A stretch of 64,000 nucleotides of DNA from Nelumbo lutea (GCA_022828595.1 JAKGHH010000001.1:74334401-74398400), one strand, 5' to 3'; counted from the first letter of the stretch, positions 13,501-28,500 are shown. Numbers and translations: made by a program. Notes: generated by a model not told the origin, from the sequence alone.

Positions 13501-16500
13501 TTGGCCAAAAGTTTTGGAACTGTTCAAAATGGCAAGAAAGTAGGAGAAGTTGACGAGGGACTTCCTATGGGAACCAGGGGAGGAGAAGAGATCATTTGGT
13601 GAAATGGGAGCTGGTTTGTAGACCAAAGGGCAAAGGGGGGCTTGGGATAGGAAACCTAGTCCAGAAAAATTCAATCCTCTTAGGAAAGTGGCTTTGGTGA
13701 TTTCCCCTGGAACGTGAAAGTTTCTGGCACAAGGTGATTGTGAGTATACATGGGCGTTCGGACAATGGCTGGGATGTAAACGTAGCCCTTAATGCCTCTT
13801 CTTCATCACCTTGGAAAGCTATCTAAGAGGTGTTTCCTTCCTTCCTCAATCATATTCGATTTGATGTGGGAAACAGGAACAAGGTCCTATTTTGGGAAGA
13901 CCTATGGCTGGGAGAACAACCACTAAAGACCCAATTCCCCATACTTTTTTACTTTGTCAATCTATAAATATGAACCCATTTCAAAATTTGTGACTCAATA
14001 CCTTAGGGTTGAACTGGGATTTTGGGTTCAGAAGGGGTCTTAGGGACTCAGAATGTGAGTCTCTGACAACCCTTTTGGCCAAGTTAGATTCTGTTTTCCT
14101 AGACCAAAGTATAGAGGATACAAGGGTGTGGGCTCTTTCTACTGATGGCAGCTTCACGTGTGCTTCTTTTTTCAATAACCTAATTCAGCCCACCACCTTG
14201 GGTTTGAACCTCTCGGTTAAAGAAATCTGGAGTAAGCCAATTCCCCCAAAAAATTCAGGCCCTTTGGTGGGAGATTTTTCTTGGGAAGATAAATACCTGT
14301 GACTTGCTGCAGAAGGGAAGGCCAAGTAAATGCCTTTCCCCACATGTTTGTTGCCTCTGCAAAGCTAGTGGAGAGAATATTTCCCATTTGTTTATTCAAT
14401 GTACCTTCGCACTTGGTGTTTGGGAGCACTTCTGTTCTCTTTTTGAATGCAGGGGGGACTCCTCCCCAAGATGTGGTGGGTCTCTTTGACCCAAATTTCC
14501 TGAGGCAGGCAAAGAAAAGAGGTAGGATTCTGTGGAAAGCATTGAGAGCAGCACTGGTTTGGACTATTTGGGAAGAAAGAAATGGGAGGATTTTCAATGA
14601 AAGGTGTAGATCAGAGTTGGAAGTCATAGAAGCCATAAAGATAAAAGTTGCACATTGGGTAAAAACTTTGGAAATATTCCATGGTTTCTCCCTCAATGAT
14701 ATTCTGAGATCATGGAAGGAAGTGGCAAGCTCGGGTCAAGAGAAAGAAAGGGTTGTTATGGAGTGGAGGCCGCCAGCACCTAACTCTGTAAAATTAAATT
14801 TTGATGGAAGTATTTTAGGAAATGAAGTGCTGGTCTAGGGGGTGTATTCCGAGGTTCAGGAAGGTGAGGTACTAGTGCTCTACTCGGGTCCTGTAGAGCA
14901 AGGGGACTCACTGACAGCAGAATTAATGGCTCTGCTTCAAGGGCTGAAAATTGCAAAACAGCTTGGCTTCCAAAGGTTAGAAGTGGAAGGGAAGTCTGTG
15001 GTGGTGATTTCCTGGACAAATTTTCATTGCCAAACCCCTTGGATATACAGGCAAAGGATTAGAGAAATTGAAATGGTAACAAGGGAACTGAGTGTTACAT
15101 TTAAATGGGTGAGAACTGCAAATGGCATGATAGATACATTAGCTAAACAAGGAGCAAAGAGGCAACACTTTTTGGGTTATATTGTAAGGATGAATTTGGG
15201 GGGTTGCATCTCTAGTTTTATCTATTTACATTATGGGTGTGGGTAAACTACCCGAAAATTTGTAAGCTCATCTTTCTCATTATGATTAATAAAAGTTACC
15301 TTTGCTGATAAAAAAAAAAGAAGAAGTTCAAAGACTTATTTTATACCGACTTCACTAGAGGATGGAGTGCCATAGCTGGATCCTCATCCTTTTCTCCTAT
15401 GGTACAGGAAAGTTGGCCCCACTGTCTTGCTTTAGAGTGAAACTGAATTTTGATGGAATCTCTCTAGGTAACTCAGGCCCCTTAGGTATATGGGATGACT
15501 TTAGAGATGAGGAGGGCAGAGTGTTGGTGCTTTACTCAGGCCCTTTAGGGGTGGGAGACTCCTTAAGGGCAGAAGTTTTCACCTTACTCCAAGGTCTCAG
15601 ACTGGTAAAGCAATGGAGAATGCAACAGTTAAAAGTGGGGGGAGATTCCAAACCGGTAATAGGCTGGATGCAAGCAAGAAGCTTGGGCATATGGCTTTTC
15701 AGACTATTTTGGAGCAGCTACAGTAGTCCGAACCAGTGAAGAAGGAAGAAGAAGATGAGGAAGAAGACAAGAGAAAGAGAGAACAGGAGGGTTTAGTCAA
15801 ACTGATTAGTCACCCATTCAGTCGACCCCCTTGTGTTTATTAGGTTCTAATTACACTTACAAAGACTAAACTGCCCTCACTTAAGTGTGGGGCAGAGTAC
15901 TCTAATAAAACAGCCACATAAGCAAAGTACTTAACTGACATAAGATTACTAAATTACCCTTATTCGGCTCACTCTAACACTCCCCCTCAAGCTGGAGAAT
16001 ATATGTCATATAATCCCAGCTTGTTACATAGATGATTCACTTTCCCTGAGTTTAGAGCTTTTGTAAACAAATCTGCCCATTGATCATTCGAGCCCACATG
16101 TTCTGTGTTTATCTCTCCAGCAAGGACCTTCTCCCTCACAAAGTGGCAATCGACTTCTATGTGCTTTGTTCTCTCATGAAATACAGGATTGGATGAGATA
16201 TGGAGTGCAGCTTGGTTGTCACAATACAGTCTCATAGGTTTATCCATGTGAAACCCAATTTCTTGTAGAAGATTCCTCAACCACACTAACTCACAGGTAG
16301 TATGTGCCATGGCCCTATACTCAGCTTCAGCACTACTTCTGGCCACAACCGTCTGCTTTTTACTCTTCCACGTCACAAGATTTCCTCCAAGAAATGTGCA
16401 ATAGCCCGTAGTAGATCTTCTATCATTCACTGAGCCTGCCCAGTCTGCATCTGTATACCCCACTACTTCAAGTTTTCCTCCTGGTTTATACAATAGTCCA

Positions 16501-19500
16501 CGGCCTGGAGCTCCTTTCAGATACCTCACAATTCTAAGAATTGCATCCCAGTGAGGTATACGAGGGTCCTGCATGAATTGGCTCACCACACTGACTGCAA
16601 AGGATATGTCGGGTCTCGTGATAGTTAGATAGTTCAGCTTCCCCACTAGTCGTCTATACCTTCCAGGATCTTCAAATACTTCTCCTGTATCACTGCTCAA
16701 CTTAACATTTGGTTCCATAGGGGTCTCAGCCGGTTTTGCACCTAACAGTCCTGTTTCTTCCAATAAATCAAGAACATATTTTCTTTGGCACAGATTTACA
16801 CCTTGTTTTGACCTGGCAACCTCTATTCCCAAGAAATATTTCAATGTTCCAAGATCTTTTGTTTGGAAATGGTTTTGCAAAAATACCTTTAATTTGCCAA
16901 TCCCCAATTTATCACTGCCAGTAATGACAATATCATCCACATAGACCACTAATAGAATCTTCCCAGCTTTTGAGTCATAGCTGAACACTGAGTGATCTAC
17001 CTGGCACTGCTTCATTCCAAAACTCTTCACCACTTCACTGAACTTCCCAAACCAAGCACGCGCGATTGTTTCAACCCATAAATTGCCTTTTTCAATCTGC
17101 ATACCTTACCATCCTCCCCCTGAGCAACAAACCCAGGTGGTTGCTCCATATATACCTCCTCCACAAGATCACCATGGAGAAAGGCATTCTTGATATCAAG
17201 CTGAAACAGAGGCCAATCATACATAGCTGCCAGGGAAATTAGTACACGAACAGAACCAATCTTAGCCACCGGAGAGAATGTCTCCATGTAGTCTACTCCA
17301 TACAACTGGGAGTAACCTTTAGCAACAAGTCTGGCCTTTAGACGCTCTACACTACCATCTGGCAAGTATTTCACAGTATACACCCATTTACATCCCACAG
17401 CATGCTTACCAGGTGGGAGAGTAGTAAGTTCCCACGTTTGAGTATGTTGAAGAGCAGAAAGTTCCTCCTCCATTGCCTGCCGCCAATCAGGTGAACTGAG
17501 AGCTTCTTGGACATTGTTAGGTATGGAAATAGAGGATAAAAGGGAAACAAACTGGCGATGTGATGTAGAAAGGCGAGATAATGAAACGAAATTGGAAATG
17601 GGATGGAGGGTAGAACTGCGTTTACCTTTCCGTAAGGCAATGGGTAGATCAAGGTTTGAGGGTTCAACAATAGGAGCCATGAGAGGATCCGTAGATGAGG
17701 TAGAAGCTGGAGGAGGGGCCGGTGCCGTTCGACGTGTATACACTTGCTGGATTGGTGGACGTTCGGTGGTGATCTGCATGGGATGAGGTGATGAGTCTAC
17801 TCCAACAACAACATCTGGAACTGGATCACTGACAGGGAGAGGAAGAGTAAGTGTGGGTGGAGACGAGGGTGCTTCAGGACTTGAGAAGAAGGGGACTGAC
17901 TCAAAAAAGGTGACATCAGGACAGACATAGCACTTCCGGGTAATGGGATTATAACACTTGTACCCTTTCTGAGTCCGTGAGTAGCCAAGGAAGACACATT
18001 TAATTGAGCGTGCATCTAGCTTGTCTATTCCAGGGCTCAGATTGTGGACAAAGCACACACAACCAAAGACACGAGGAATTAATGGGAATGGAGATAAAGT
18101 GGGAAACAAGATAGAGAAGGGGGACCGACCATGAAGAATGAAGGAGGGCATCCGATTAATGAGAAAACATGCAGTGAGTACAACATCACTCCAAAAACGT
18201 TTAGGAACATTCATGTGGTGAAGAATAGACCGAGCAGTTTCAAGAAGCTGACGGTTCTTCCGTTCAGCTACCCCATTTTGTTGAGGGGTGTATGCACATG
18301 ATGTCTGATGAATAATGCCATGCTGTTCTAAATACTGTTGAAATGAAGTAAGAAAGTATTCACGACCATTATCTAAACGGAGAATTTTGATTGGAACACC
18401 AAATTGTGTGCGTATTTCAGCATGGAATTTTTGAAAAATAGAAAACAATTCACTTCTTTCTTTCATTAAGTAAATCCATGTCATTCTTGAACAATCATCA
18501 ATAAAGGAGACAAAATACTTGTACCCATTATAAGACTCTATTTTGATTGGACCCCAAACATCTGAATGAACCAAAGAAAAAGGACTCAACATACGACTCT
18601 CAACTCTTGGACTGAAGGACACACGACGATGTTTCCCAAACTGACATGACTCACATTGCAAAACTGACAAATGACTCAATGACGGGACCAAAATCTTGAG
18701 AGCCTTGAGAGATGGATGTCCCAGTCGGCAATGCCATTGTAGAGGAGTAAGCGAAGTCTGAAGAGCAATTGAAGATCCACCACCGTCAAGATAGTACAGT
18801 CCACCAGCTTCATGCCCCCCACCAATCTTCTTCCCCGTCTTGAGATCCTGAAAAACACAGGTGGAAGGAAAGAAGGTAACGGAACAGTTAAGAGCTTTGG
18901 TTATTTTACTAACAGACATAAGATTGAATGGAAACTTAGGGACATATAAAACAGATGATAAGGGCACAGGAGCCATGTCAATATTACCAACACCACATAT
19001 GGGAGATGAGGACCCATTGGCAAGTGTAACAGTTTGTGATGTGGAGGTTTCAGAGAGAGAAGAGAATACACCTGGAGTCCCGGTCATATGATCTGAGGCT
19101 CCAGAGTCAATAATCCAGGGAGAGGTTTTAGATGACATGCAAGCAATACCTAATTGGGCAAGTGTGGCAGTGGTATGCTGTGAAGTAGTTTGAAGGAACC
19201 GTTCATACTCATCACGCGGTACGCTCACCATTTCCCTCCCAGAGGTAGATGTAGATGTGGGATGAGTTCGGTCTGCCGGTTTACTGTCACTGATATCAAC
19301 CTCACCCGCTACAGCATGATTAGCCCATTTAGAGGGAGGGCCATGTAGATCATAACAGAAATTCACTGTGTGTCCCTCTCTACCACAATGAGTGCATTTC
19401 CTTGTAGAGTAATTCTTCCCTCTTCCACGACCTCCCCCTGAGTCACGACCACCCCGACTAATCATGGAACTGCCACGGCCTCCTCGGGGAGCATGACCTC

Positions 19501-22500
19501 CCCCTCTTGTACTATATCCAACCCCTCGAGCTTGAAAGAATGGTAGGATCCATCTAATAGACGCCATAAAGGTTGCGGAATGGGTGGGCGAATTTCAAAA
19601 ATTTTCTACCTTCTCCCAACTGGGAATCATATTCCCTAAGTTTAGAATACAATATTCAAGGATCCTACTTGAACCATAATCAAACCAGATCTGTACCAAA
19701 AGATAAATGGGAGGAATATACCTGATCCGGAGAAGCAGTATCTCCCAAAGTTGGTGTTCACGCCCAAAGAATGCTCCAAGATCCGTTCCTGCTGAAGATG
19801 ACACAGCTGTGGATGGAACAGAACCAGCAGGGTGCGTCCTACACACTGGATCCTTCACAAGAATCCTCTGGAAACACTAAACACTGAATCCTTTTCAGTC
19901 TTTCTTGCAAGACTGATGTCAAGATCAGATTTCTTGACTTTCTTTTCTGCAAAGATCTAATCTTGCAATGGCAGATGGCGGCGGCAGGAGGAGATCTCCA
20001 AAACAAAAAAAAAGGCTAAACTGCTTTTTCTCTTTTTCTGGAGAGTATGAATTTGATCTGATCTCAATTCGCAGGAGATATCCTATACCTCTTCAAAGTG
20101 GTTCGTGGTTCGAAATCTCCTCCTTTCTTCTTGATTAAGAAACCTCCTTTTTAGGAGTTATCCCAATCCAAATCAGTATTTGGATAGGGGATAATCTTAA
20201 TCCTTTCTGCAGATAGAGTTAGCTTACTCCTGATCTTATCAGGAGGTTACCAGATTCAAATCTAATTTGAATTTGGTCTCTAAGAGTGGATAAGGCTAAA
20301 GGCCCAATCCTTTTACTAACTTTAATCTCAAGCATTAAGTGTTCAGTGTCTAATTACTTTCCAATCTGTTGCCCAGTTGGGCTTCTTTGTATGGCGTGGG
20401 ACCCAAGCATTGATCTACACACCAGCCACATGGGTTCGGCCCAGCCTCTAAAACAAGGCCCAGCCGAATTCACTGAAAAACTCAATGAACCCCTTGAGTC
20501 CATCATATGGACCCTATGGGCCCAACACTTACATTAAGTGGTCCCTGGGCCAAGCCATCTTATAAAAACCCAGGGACTGTGGGCAGGTGCAAGATTAGCC
20601 CATCAGGTATTATCCTCAATGGTCTTACACTTAACCTCTCAGCCCTTAATGATCAAGCACTGCCCGACAAGAGAGGACCTCTCCCTCGGTTGCAAGGAAC
20701 AGTGCCGCACTCTCCTCTCACATGGATCCCGGGAATTAAAACCATTTGCAAACAATTTGAAACCGTACATATATATATAAATATATTAATTTTGCAAAAC
20801 AAAATTCCAACGATTGAAATCAACTACCGGCAGTTTGGTTTCCATCAGAGAGAGTGCAGTCCCGATCATTACCCTTTGCCCGACAAAGTGGCTGATTTTG
20901 TCACTATGATCACCCACTCAGATGAATTCTCAAACTGCCCCAACATACCCAGGTTTTGATCCCCGCTAAGGATCTCACTGATTGGCATATCAAAGGCAGC
21001 CTGATCTAACACCTAGTGAAATGTCATAATTGAGTCTAGGGGTCAGGTGTAACTTTCCAGTTTTGCCCATCTATCTCCAAGGTCCAGGGCAATACTAGAA
21101 ATCTGGTCCGGTTCAAGGATTCAAGTAATCCCATACTGCATGTGCCTCGGGTCTTACCCTGATGGCTGAGACAGGCCATCCCAACACTTGGTGGCACACC
21201 AGTATCAGCCTTGGCAGGATAAATCTCCCTAGACTTATCCAACGGCTGTGAACATTTAAAACTAACATGAGTCTCTATAAATGTCCAGTTTTAGGGTTTT
21301 ACATAGAATTAAACCAAACAACATGAATCAAACATGCACTTTATTTATTTCCACTAAATAACAAAAGTACATCAAATCAGATTGAAGCTAAGGGCATACA
21401 AAACTGTCTAACAGAGCTGTCACAAGTGCTCTATCAGACTGTGTGGAGTTCTCTGTCTCTCCCAAAGAGATTCTACGAAGCCTTGAGAATACTTCCTCAA
21501 GTGTAGGAAGAGTAGAGCCCCCCAATATTTGGGCTCTAACTGGTTCATATTCCGACTTCAGCCCCACTAAAAATCTTGTAACATCTAGTTGCTCCCTTTG
21601 CTGTTGCTGAACTTTAATATCTGGAGTAAGGGGGTGATAGACATTGAGTTCATTCCTTATATTCTTCATGTTGGCATAGTACTCTTCTAGTGTTTTGGTT
21701 CCTTGTTGTAAATCAAAATACTCCTGATAAAGCTGATACACTCTTGTTGTGTTATCTTGTCCAGAATATAGCTTCTTAGCATGCTCCCATATATCCTTAG
21801 CCGTATCAAGAAACATGAAGTTGGCACTAATTTTAGGTTCCATACTATTCCACAGCCAAGTCATGATTTGAGCATCTTCTTGCTCCCAATCATCAAACCC
21901 TGGAGAGTCCTCCGATGGCTTTTCATCTCTTACATGCTTTACTTTCTTCTTTGCCTTGAGAAACACTTCCACTGATTTGGCCCATGGAACATAGTTCTCC
22001 CCATTCAGCTTAATTGAGGTCATTTGTACCCCTAGGTAGTCGGAGGAAATTACCACATTAGGTTTCTGATCATTGTAGCCATCTCCTATTGCTGCCATTG
22101 TACTCTTTCACAGTTGCCTCTAACCTTACTTCTCAGCTACAAGCTGATTGATGTTGTTCACAGTTTGATACTTCAGCACCTATTGCAGCCCCTAAACACA
22201 ACAGTGGGAGCACACACTTGTTCTTCTTTACACTACTGTTGACTTCACACACCTACGACCCACATAAGCATCACAAGCACCACAACACAACAGTAGGCCC
22301 TCTTACAACCACTCAATAAAAAAAATTGCGCATCACAAGCACCACAACACAGTCAAACTGCTACACCCAGTTCAGATTTGTTTAACACACTTAAGAGGGC
22401 ATTACACGACCACAAGGAGCTTGGCAAGGTCACTGCATTCCACCTTACACCACTCGGCCACCTACAGCAGCCCTAACACCACTCAACAACTCACAGCAGC

Positions 22501-25500
22501 CCTACACCATTCGGCTACTGCACACACAACCCTTTTTAGGGCAACAATGAACCTAGTTCTCTAGGTTCTAATCAGTACTAACTGATTCTTGAAGGGTTCC
22601 TACCCAGAAATACCAGCAACACAAGAGGACTAAATAACCAACCTTCCTTTGAGAGTATCAGCCAACCATTCACTGCTGAAATCACCTTCCTTGATGAAGA
22701 AAACTGTGCGCAGCAGAGAGCAACGAACTGTGATGTCTCAGACCTAGGGCGAACCAGCTCTCTCCATTAACCAACTAGAAACGAAGAGGAGGGTGTCACG
22801 AACACAGCTGAGATGCTTTGCAAGCGGAAGCAGGTCAGAAACCTGGCTCTGATACCATATTTTGGAGCAGCTACAGTAGTCCGAACCAGTGAAGAAGGAA
22901 GAAGAAGATGAGGAAGAAGACAAGAGAGAGAGAACAGGAGGGTTTAGTCGAACTGATTAGTCACCCATTCAGTCGACCCCCTTGTGTTTATTAGGTTCTA
23001 ATTACACTTACAAAGACTAAACTCCCCTCACTTAAGTGTGGGGCAGAGTACTCTAATAAAACAGCCACATAAGCAAAGTACTTAACTGACATAAGATTAC
23101 TAAATTACCCTTATTCGGCTCACTCTAACACAGACAATAGCTTAGAGAAATCTTGAGCTTAGGAAGAGACTGGGGTGCAGTTTAAATGGGCAAGAAGATC
23201 AGTAAATGGAATGTTTGATGCTTTAGCTAGGCAAGGAGTTAATAGGCAGGAGTTGTTTTGGACTTGTTTGTAAGTCTGATATTGTCAAAGGGCTTTTCGT
23301 CCGGCCTTTGGATGGTGATAGTTGTATCCTCTAACTATTATTATTGATGAAAGTTACTGTTTCCCATAAAAAGGCTTGAAAACATGAATTGATAAGCATG
23401 GAAGAATTCAAAATTTTATCCAATCAACACGTTGACTATTTCTATCATCATCATCACCGTCATCTTCTTTCATCCTTTCTTTTCTTCTTTTCCTAGGACA
23501 AAAATAGAGGCTCAGCCCCTCTATTTTCTGAAATTTCTTTTGTTTCGTTTATTTATTTTCATGAATATGTTGATTTTCTATGCTTCAAATGAAGCTTTTA
23601 CATTTTCTATGAAGATTATAGACAATTATGTGAAAGATGCTTTCTATTTTCCATGGAACTTAAGGAATTACCATAGGATTCTTGACTTCTATTCATAAAA
23701 ACCCATCGCCTAGGTGATTAGGCAACAGTTAGTAGTCTTTTTTGAGAACAGGTAAAGTAAAATAACATTAAAAAAGAGATGGTTAATAGTAAAAGATGGA
23801 TTTTATTAAAACGAAGTCATCACCTAGCCTCGCCTCAAACCTTGAAAATTATGCCTCTAGAGTCCATTCCCTCACTTTGACAGTCAAGAAATACAAAGAT
23901 AGCTTAACATGTGGAGCAATGAGTTTTCATGGTTACACCACTTTCTTTTGACCCTTCAAATAAAACACGACATGTTATCAACCAAGTGAAAAACCAAATC
24001 ACCCAATGAGTGCTTGCTTGGGTGATTTGGTTTCAATGTGTTCACATGGCCACAACACTAACTTGCGACCTTTTAATAAAACATAGACATGGTATTGATC
24101 AAATGAAAATCCAAATTAACTAGTGAGTGCATTCTGTTGTTGCTACCCCAATGAAACATAAGCATGCTACCAATCAAATGAAAAACTAAATCACTAAATG
24201 AGTGCATGTCTGGGTAATTTGGTTTTGATGGGTTGACATGGTCGCAACATTTTTTGCAACCCTACAATAATACTCAGAAATGCTAACACTCAAATGAAAA
24301 ATCAAATCACCTACTGAGTGCATGCCTTTTTCCTACCCCAAATGATATAAAAACAATCTGGTAACATGTGAAAAAATAGAGACTACCTATAAGGTCTATG
24401 TTCTACTACCTTTTTATGACTATCATGAATTGCTAAGGTAACCTAACATGTGTTGTGATGTGTTCACGTGGTCACAATACTTTCTTGTGACTCTTCAATA
24501 AAATAGTAACTTGCTATCAATTTAGAAATATAGGCTGTGCTTCGAAACGATGTAAATGGAGTGTAAATCCCGGTTCAGGGTAAATTTACACTATGGTTCA
24601 TTTTTTCTTGTGTTTGGTAAAAATGCATTTATGCATTGACAAATGACATAAAACACATTTTCCAATGCATGTTTACATCGATAATGGGATGTAAAAGTAC
24701 ATCAACAAAAAGAAGTAAATTTACATTCAAGTGGGTTTTTGATAAAAAAGGCATATGCTTTATTGGAATTTGTGTTTGCATCCATTGCAGCTAAAAGCAT
24801 GTTTGGTAAGAAGTAAATTTGTCAATGCAAAACTAACCCAACTTTGTATTTTCATGAACCATTTTACTAGGGTTGTCAATGGTACCCAAAAATCCGAGAC
24901 CCGATCCAACATCTAATCCGATTATCTTGGATTCGGATGATGTATATATGTAATTGGATCAGATTTGGATGTTACAATCTACATCCGATTAATAATCGGA
25001 TCGAATTTGGATTTGACCCTGTTGGTTCGGCTATCTTAGTTTGTATGTTTACTTTTTGTTGGGTCTTAAGTCATTAGTTAGTGGGCCTTGTTACTGGGCC
25101 TAATCTTACTTAATGTTTATTTCGACTAGGTGTCCCATCACTAATCAGGGGCAGTCTTGTCCATTCATGTAACATTATGTAATGCCTTTATATATAATAG
25201 ATTAGGGCTGGCCGAAGTGATCATTGCCGCCCATTTTATTTCTGTTCCTCTTCTTCTTCCTCTTCTACTCTCATTCGACAACCCTATTTCAGCAATCATG
25301 GTATCAAAGCACTGATCTTACGACTGGTTACAGCAGCCACATCTTCTTCGACTCGCAGGTAACTCTCCCATTCTTCTTGTTGGTTGCTGCAAAGAAACCC
25401 TAGGGTTGGTCGTAGAACACAACTAGACCTACATCTAGGGTTTCCCTTGGTTGTAGGGCCCAAGGGGAGTTAGACCCAGAGGCTGATGCCCTAATAGACA

Positions 25501-28500
25501 CAGTACAACAGACTGTAGCCATTCGACTAAGATAGATCTGTGTAGAACAGATCTAGGCGGAAGGACTGATTTCAGCAGTCCTAGAACTGTTCGTGGGTGA
25601 AGTTATAACCTGCGGCAGCAGTGTTTAGCACACAGTAGAAGCCAACACAACAAGTTGCAGTGTAGTACTCGGTGACAACAGTAATTTGGGCACAATGTGC
25701 AGTGTTTCAGCTCTGTGTCTGGTTCTCAGGACTGAGTTTACAGTGCAGCAAGTTCCGTAAGTGTGAAACAGTTCTCTATACATTGCAGTTATAGTCTTGA
25801 TACTTACAAGTAAGTGAAGATGTCTTCGATATCCGGGGAAGTGTCTTCTAGAGATGTTAGGGCTTGTGGGAGGTCTCCTAATCTGGAGAATCCAAATATG
25901 CATAGCCTACAAATCACAAGTGTGTTGTTGGATGAGTACAACTTCAGGGAATGGTCTGTCTCAACCATGCTTTTCATCACATCCCATGAACTCACTGGTT
26001 ACTTAGACGGGCAGAAGAAGGAACCAGAAGTGGGAAGTGCTGAATATGGAACTTGGCGCAAAGTGAATGCTACAGTTATGTCCCGGCTACTTGCCTCAAT
26101 GACTCCAAGAGTAGCCAAGACTGTTCAATATTTTTCCACGACTGCCAAGATATGGGAAAATGTTTCTAAAACCTTTGGGCGGAAAAAGAATAATGCCAGA
26201 GTTTACAGATTGAATCAAGATATTGCTGCCTTGAGGCAAGGAGATATGAGTGTTGCAACATATTTTGCTACACTAGAAGGACTATGGGAATAGTTAGATC
26301 ACCACCTTATCATTGACTTGGAGAGTGCTGGAGACAAAGAGAAGCATGACAAACAAACTGAAGAGGGTAGAGCATTTAAGTTTCTTGCTGGCCTAGATCC
26401 TATATATGAGAGCATAAGATCCCAAATTCTGGGAAGGGATGAAATGCCAGACTTACATCATGTCTACTACCTTGTGAGGAATGAAGAGGTGAGAAGAAAA
26501 GAGATGCAAGTTGATACTCAAACAAAACTAGCTGAACAGCCTGTGGAGCATTCGGCCCTAATCTCTACAAATCAAAGGGGAAACAGGTACTCTGACAAGA
26601 GACATCTGAAGTGCACCCACTGTGGAGGGGAAAGGCATGTGAAAGAGACCTACTGGGTTCTCCATCCGCATCTGAAGCCAGCTGCATTGAGGAAAGATAA
26701 GAAGCATCAAAAGGGTCAATCTGCAAGTGTGAATTTGGCTATGGGTCAAAGTGATGATGGTTCAAAACACACATCTACAGTTACTTCCTCTTCAATGGGA
26801 CAGACTTCTAATTCCCCTCGAACCGAGTCCTTAGGTTTTACTGCCGATGAGGTAGAGGTACTTAGCCGGGCCCTAGCCCGTCTAAGGACCAATTCTCTTC
26901 CATCCTCCTCCCTTGCCAGATCAGGTATTGTCTCTGCCTTTAGTGCAACTAGTTCTATTGATCCTGCCTTTTGGATTATTGATTCTGGTGCAACTGACCA
27001 CATGATACACATGTCTTCTCTATTTTCTTCCTATCATTTAATGTCTGGCCATGATAAAATGAGGGCTGCTGATGGTTCTCTCTCTACCATCTCTGGGAAG
27101 GGAATGGTTGACCTAAGCAAGGACCTCTCACTAAAATTTGTCTTGCATGTTTCCAATCTTTCTTCAAATCTCTTATCTGTTTCCAAGCTTTACCAAAAAT
27201 TTGAATTGTAGCATAACCTTTTTTCCTACTCACTGTCTTTCAGGACAGTTTGACGAAGAGAACGATTGGGAGCGGTCATGAGTGTGGAGGTCTCTACTAC
27301 CTTAATGCAAACATCAGTTCGGCCTTGCAAACATCTGCTATGTGTAGACAGTCCAATATGGAGTCAATAGCTAGGTTACATCTATTGCATGCTAGGCTAG
27401 GTCATTTACCTTTTTCATCATTGGAAGTGTTGTTTCCAGAACTATTCACAAGTGTTTCAAGTCAAGAGTTAGTTTGTGAAGTCTGTCAACTATCAAAGCA
27501 GTGTAGAACTGTTTATTCAACTTCAAGTAATGAAATTCGAGCTTCTTTTGACTTAGTCCACTCTGATGTTTGGGGTACTTCTCCCATTATTTCTGTTGAT
27601 GGCTTTCGATATTTTATCAGCTTTATTGATCACTATTCTCGATGCACATGGATATACTTATTAAAAGCACGAGAGGAAGTGCCGCGGGTAACCATGACAT
27701 TTTGCAAAATGATTGAAACACAATTTGGTACGAAGGTCAAACAATTCAGGTCAGATAATGCTGCAAAATATTTTGAAAGGTCCTTGAATCTGTTTATGGA
27801 GGATGCTGGAATGATTCATCAGTCATCTTGTGCTAGTACCCCCAACAGAATGGGGTTGTTGAGCGCAAGAACAGGCACCTATCGGAGACTGCTCGAGCCT
27901 TACTATTTCAGCACAAAGTTCCTAAAAGCTATTGGTCTCAAGCAATCCTTACTGCATCATATCTGATAAATCGAATGCCATCCAAGGTATTGGGGATGAA
28001 AACTCCTTTCTCTGTTCTTTGCCCCCATCTTCCTGACTTCTCTTTTCCACCGAGAGTCTTTGGTTGTGTATGCTTTATACATGTCAAGGATTCGAAGAAG
28101 ACCAAATTGGATCCTAGGGCTACAAAGGGAATCTTTTTGGGGTACTCCCCTACTCAAAAGGGATACAAGTGTTATGATCCAGTCAAGAAGAAAAAATATG
28201 TCACAAAGGATGTGGTATTCTTTGAGTCTCAATCCTATTTTCAATCTTCCCAGAATCCTCTTCAGGGGGAGACTAGTGAGATGGAAGAGAATTCTTCTGT
28301 TTCCCCATTCTTTGTACCTTTCTCGACCTCAGGTCTTCCATCTTCTCCTCCTGATCCACCTAGTTGTGGTATCCCGGGTGAATCTAGTGAGGCTTCCATT
28401 ATACCAGCTACTACTAGTGATGTTGCAAATATTACTGAAGACTCCGGCAAGCTGCAAAGAGATATCAGAATCACCTACAACAGAAGGAAGAAGGGTCCTC

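Larger units (their letters stand above)
15705..23130 (-). mobile_element. Ty1/copia retrotransposon A (near-intact, minus strand)
   Basis: LTRs at 15705-15979 and 22858-23130, a perfect 5-bp TSD CAGAC (15700-15704 and 23131-23135), a PBS and a polypurine tract are all present. The domain order gag, protease, integrase, RT, RNase H is the copia order. Removing the internal solo LTR (19533-21413) leaves gag and pol in the same frame, so it was one polyprotein. I see one frameshift, in RT near 17050-17075. I count two substitutions and one 2-bp indel between the LTRs, so the insertion is recent. Confidence 0.95.

Noticed and set aside
13351..13674. Minus-strand frame in the LINE region
   Set aside because: Antisense shadow of LINE sequence; no domain.
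17514..17786. Plus-strand open frame across copia A
   Set aside because: Shadow frame on the opposite strand of an intact pol gene. Other plus-strand frames between 16700 and 19100 are the same kind.
19574..19580. Solo LTR 1 starting at TGCGGAATGGG
   Set aside because: First guess from local alignment with 53100. It gave no target duplication. Shifting to 19533 yields a perfect 5-bp TSD there and, by the same logic, at 53062.
22840..22857. tRNA-like sequence TGGTATCAGAGC (also at 33098, 25299 and 59868)
   Set aside because: These are retrotransposon primer binding sites, only about 18 nt long and next to LTRs; no cloverleaf follows.
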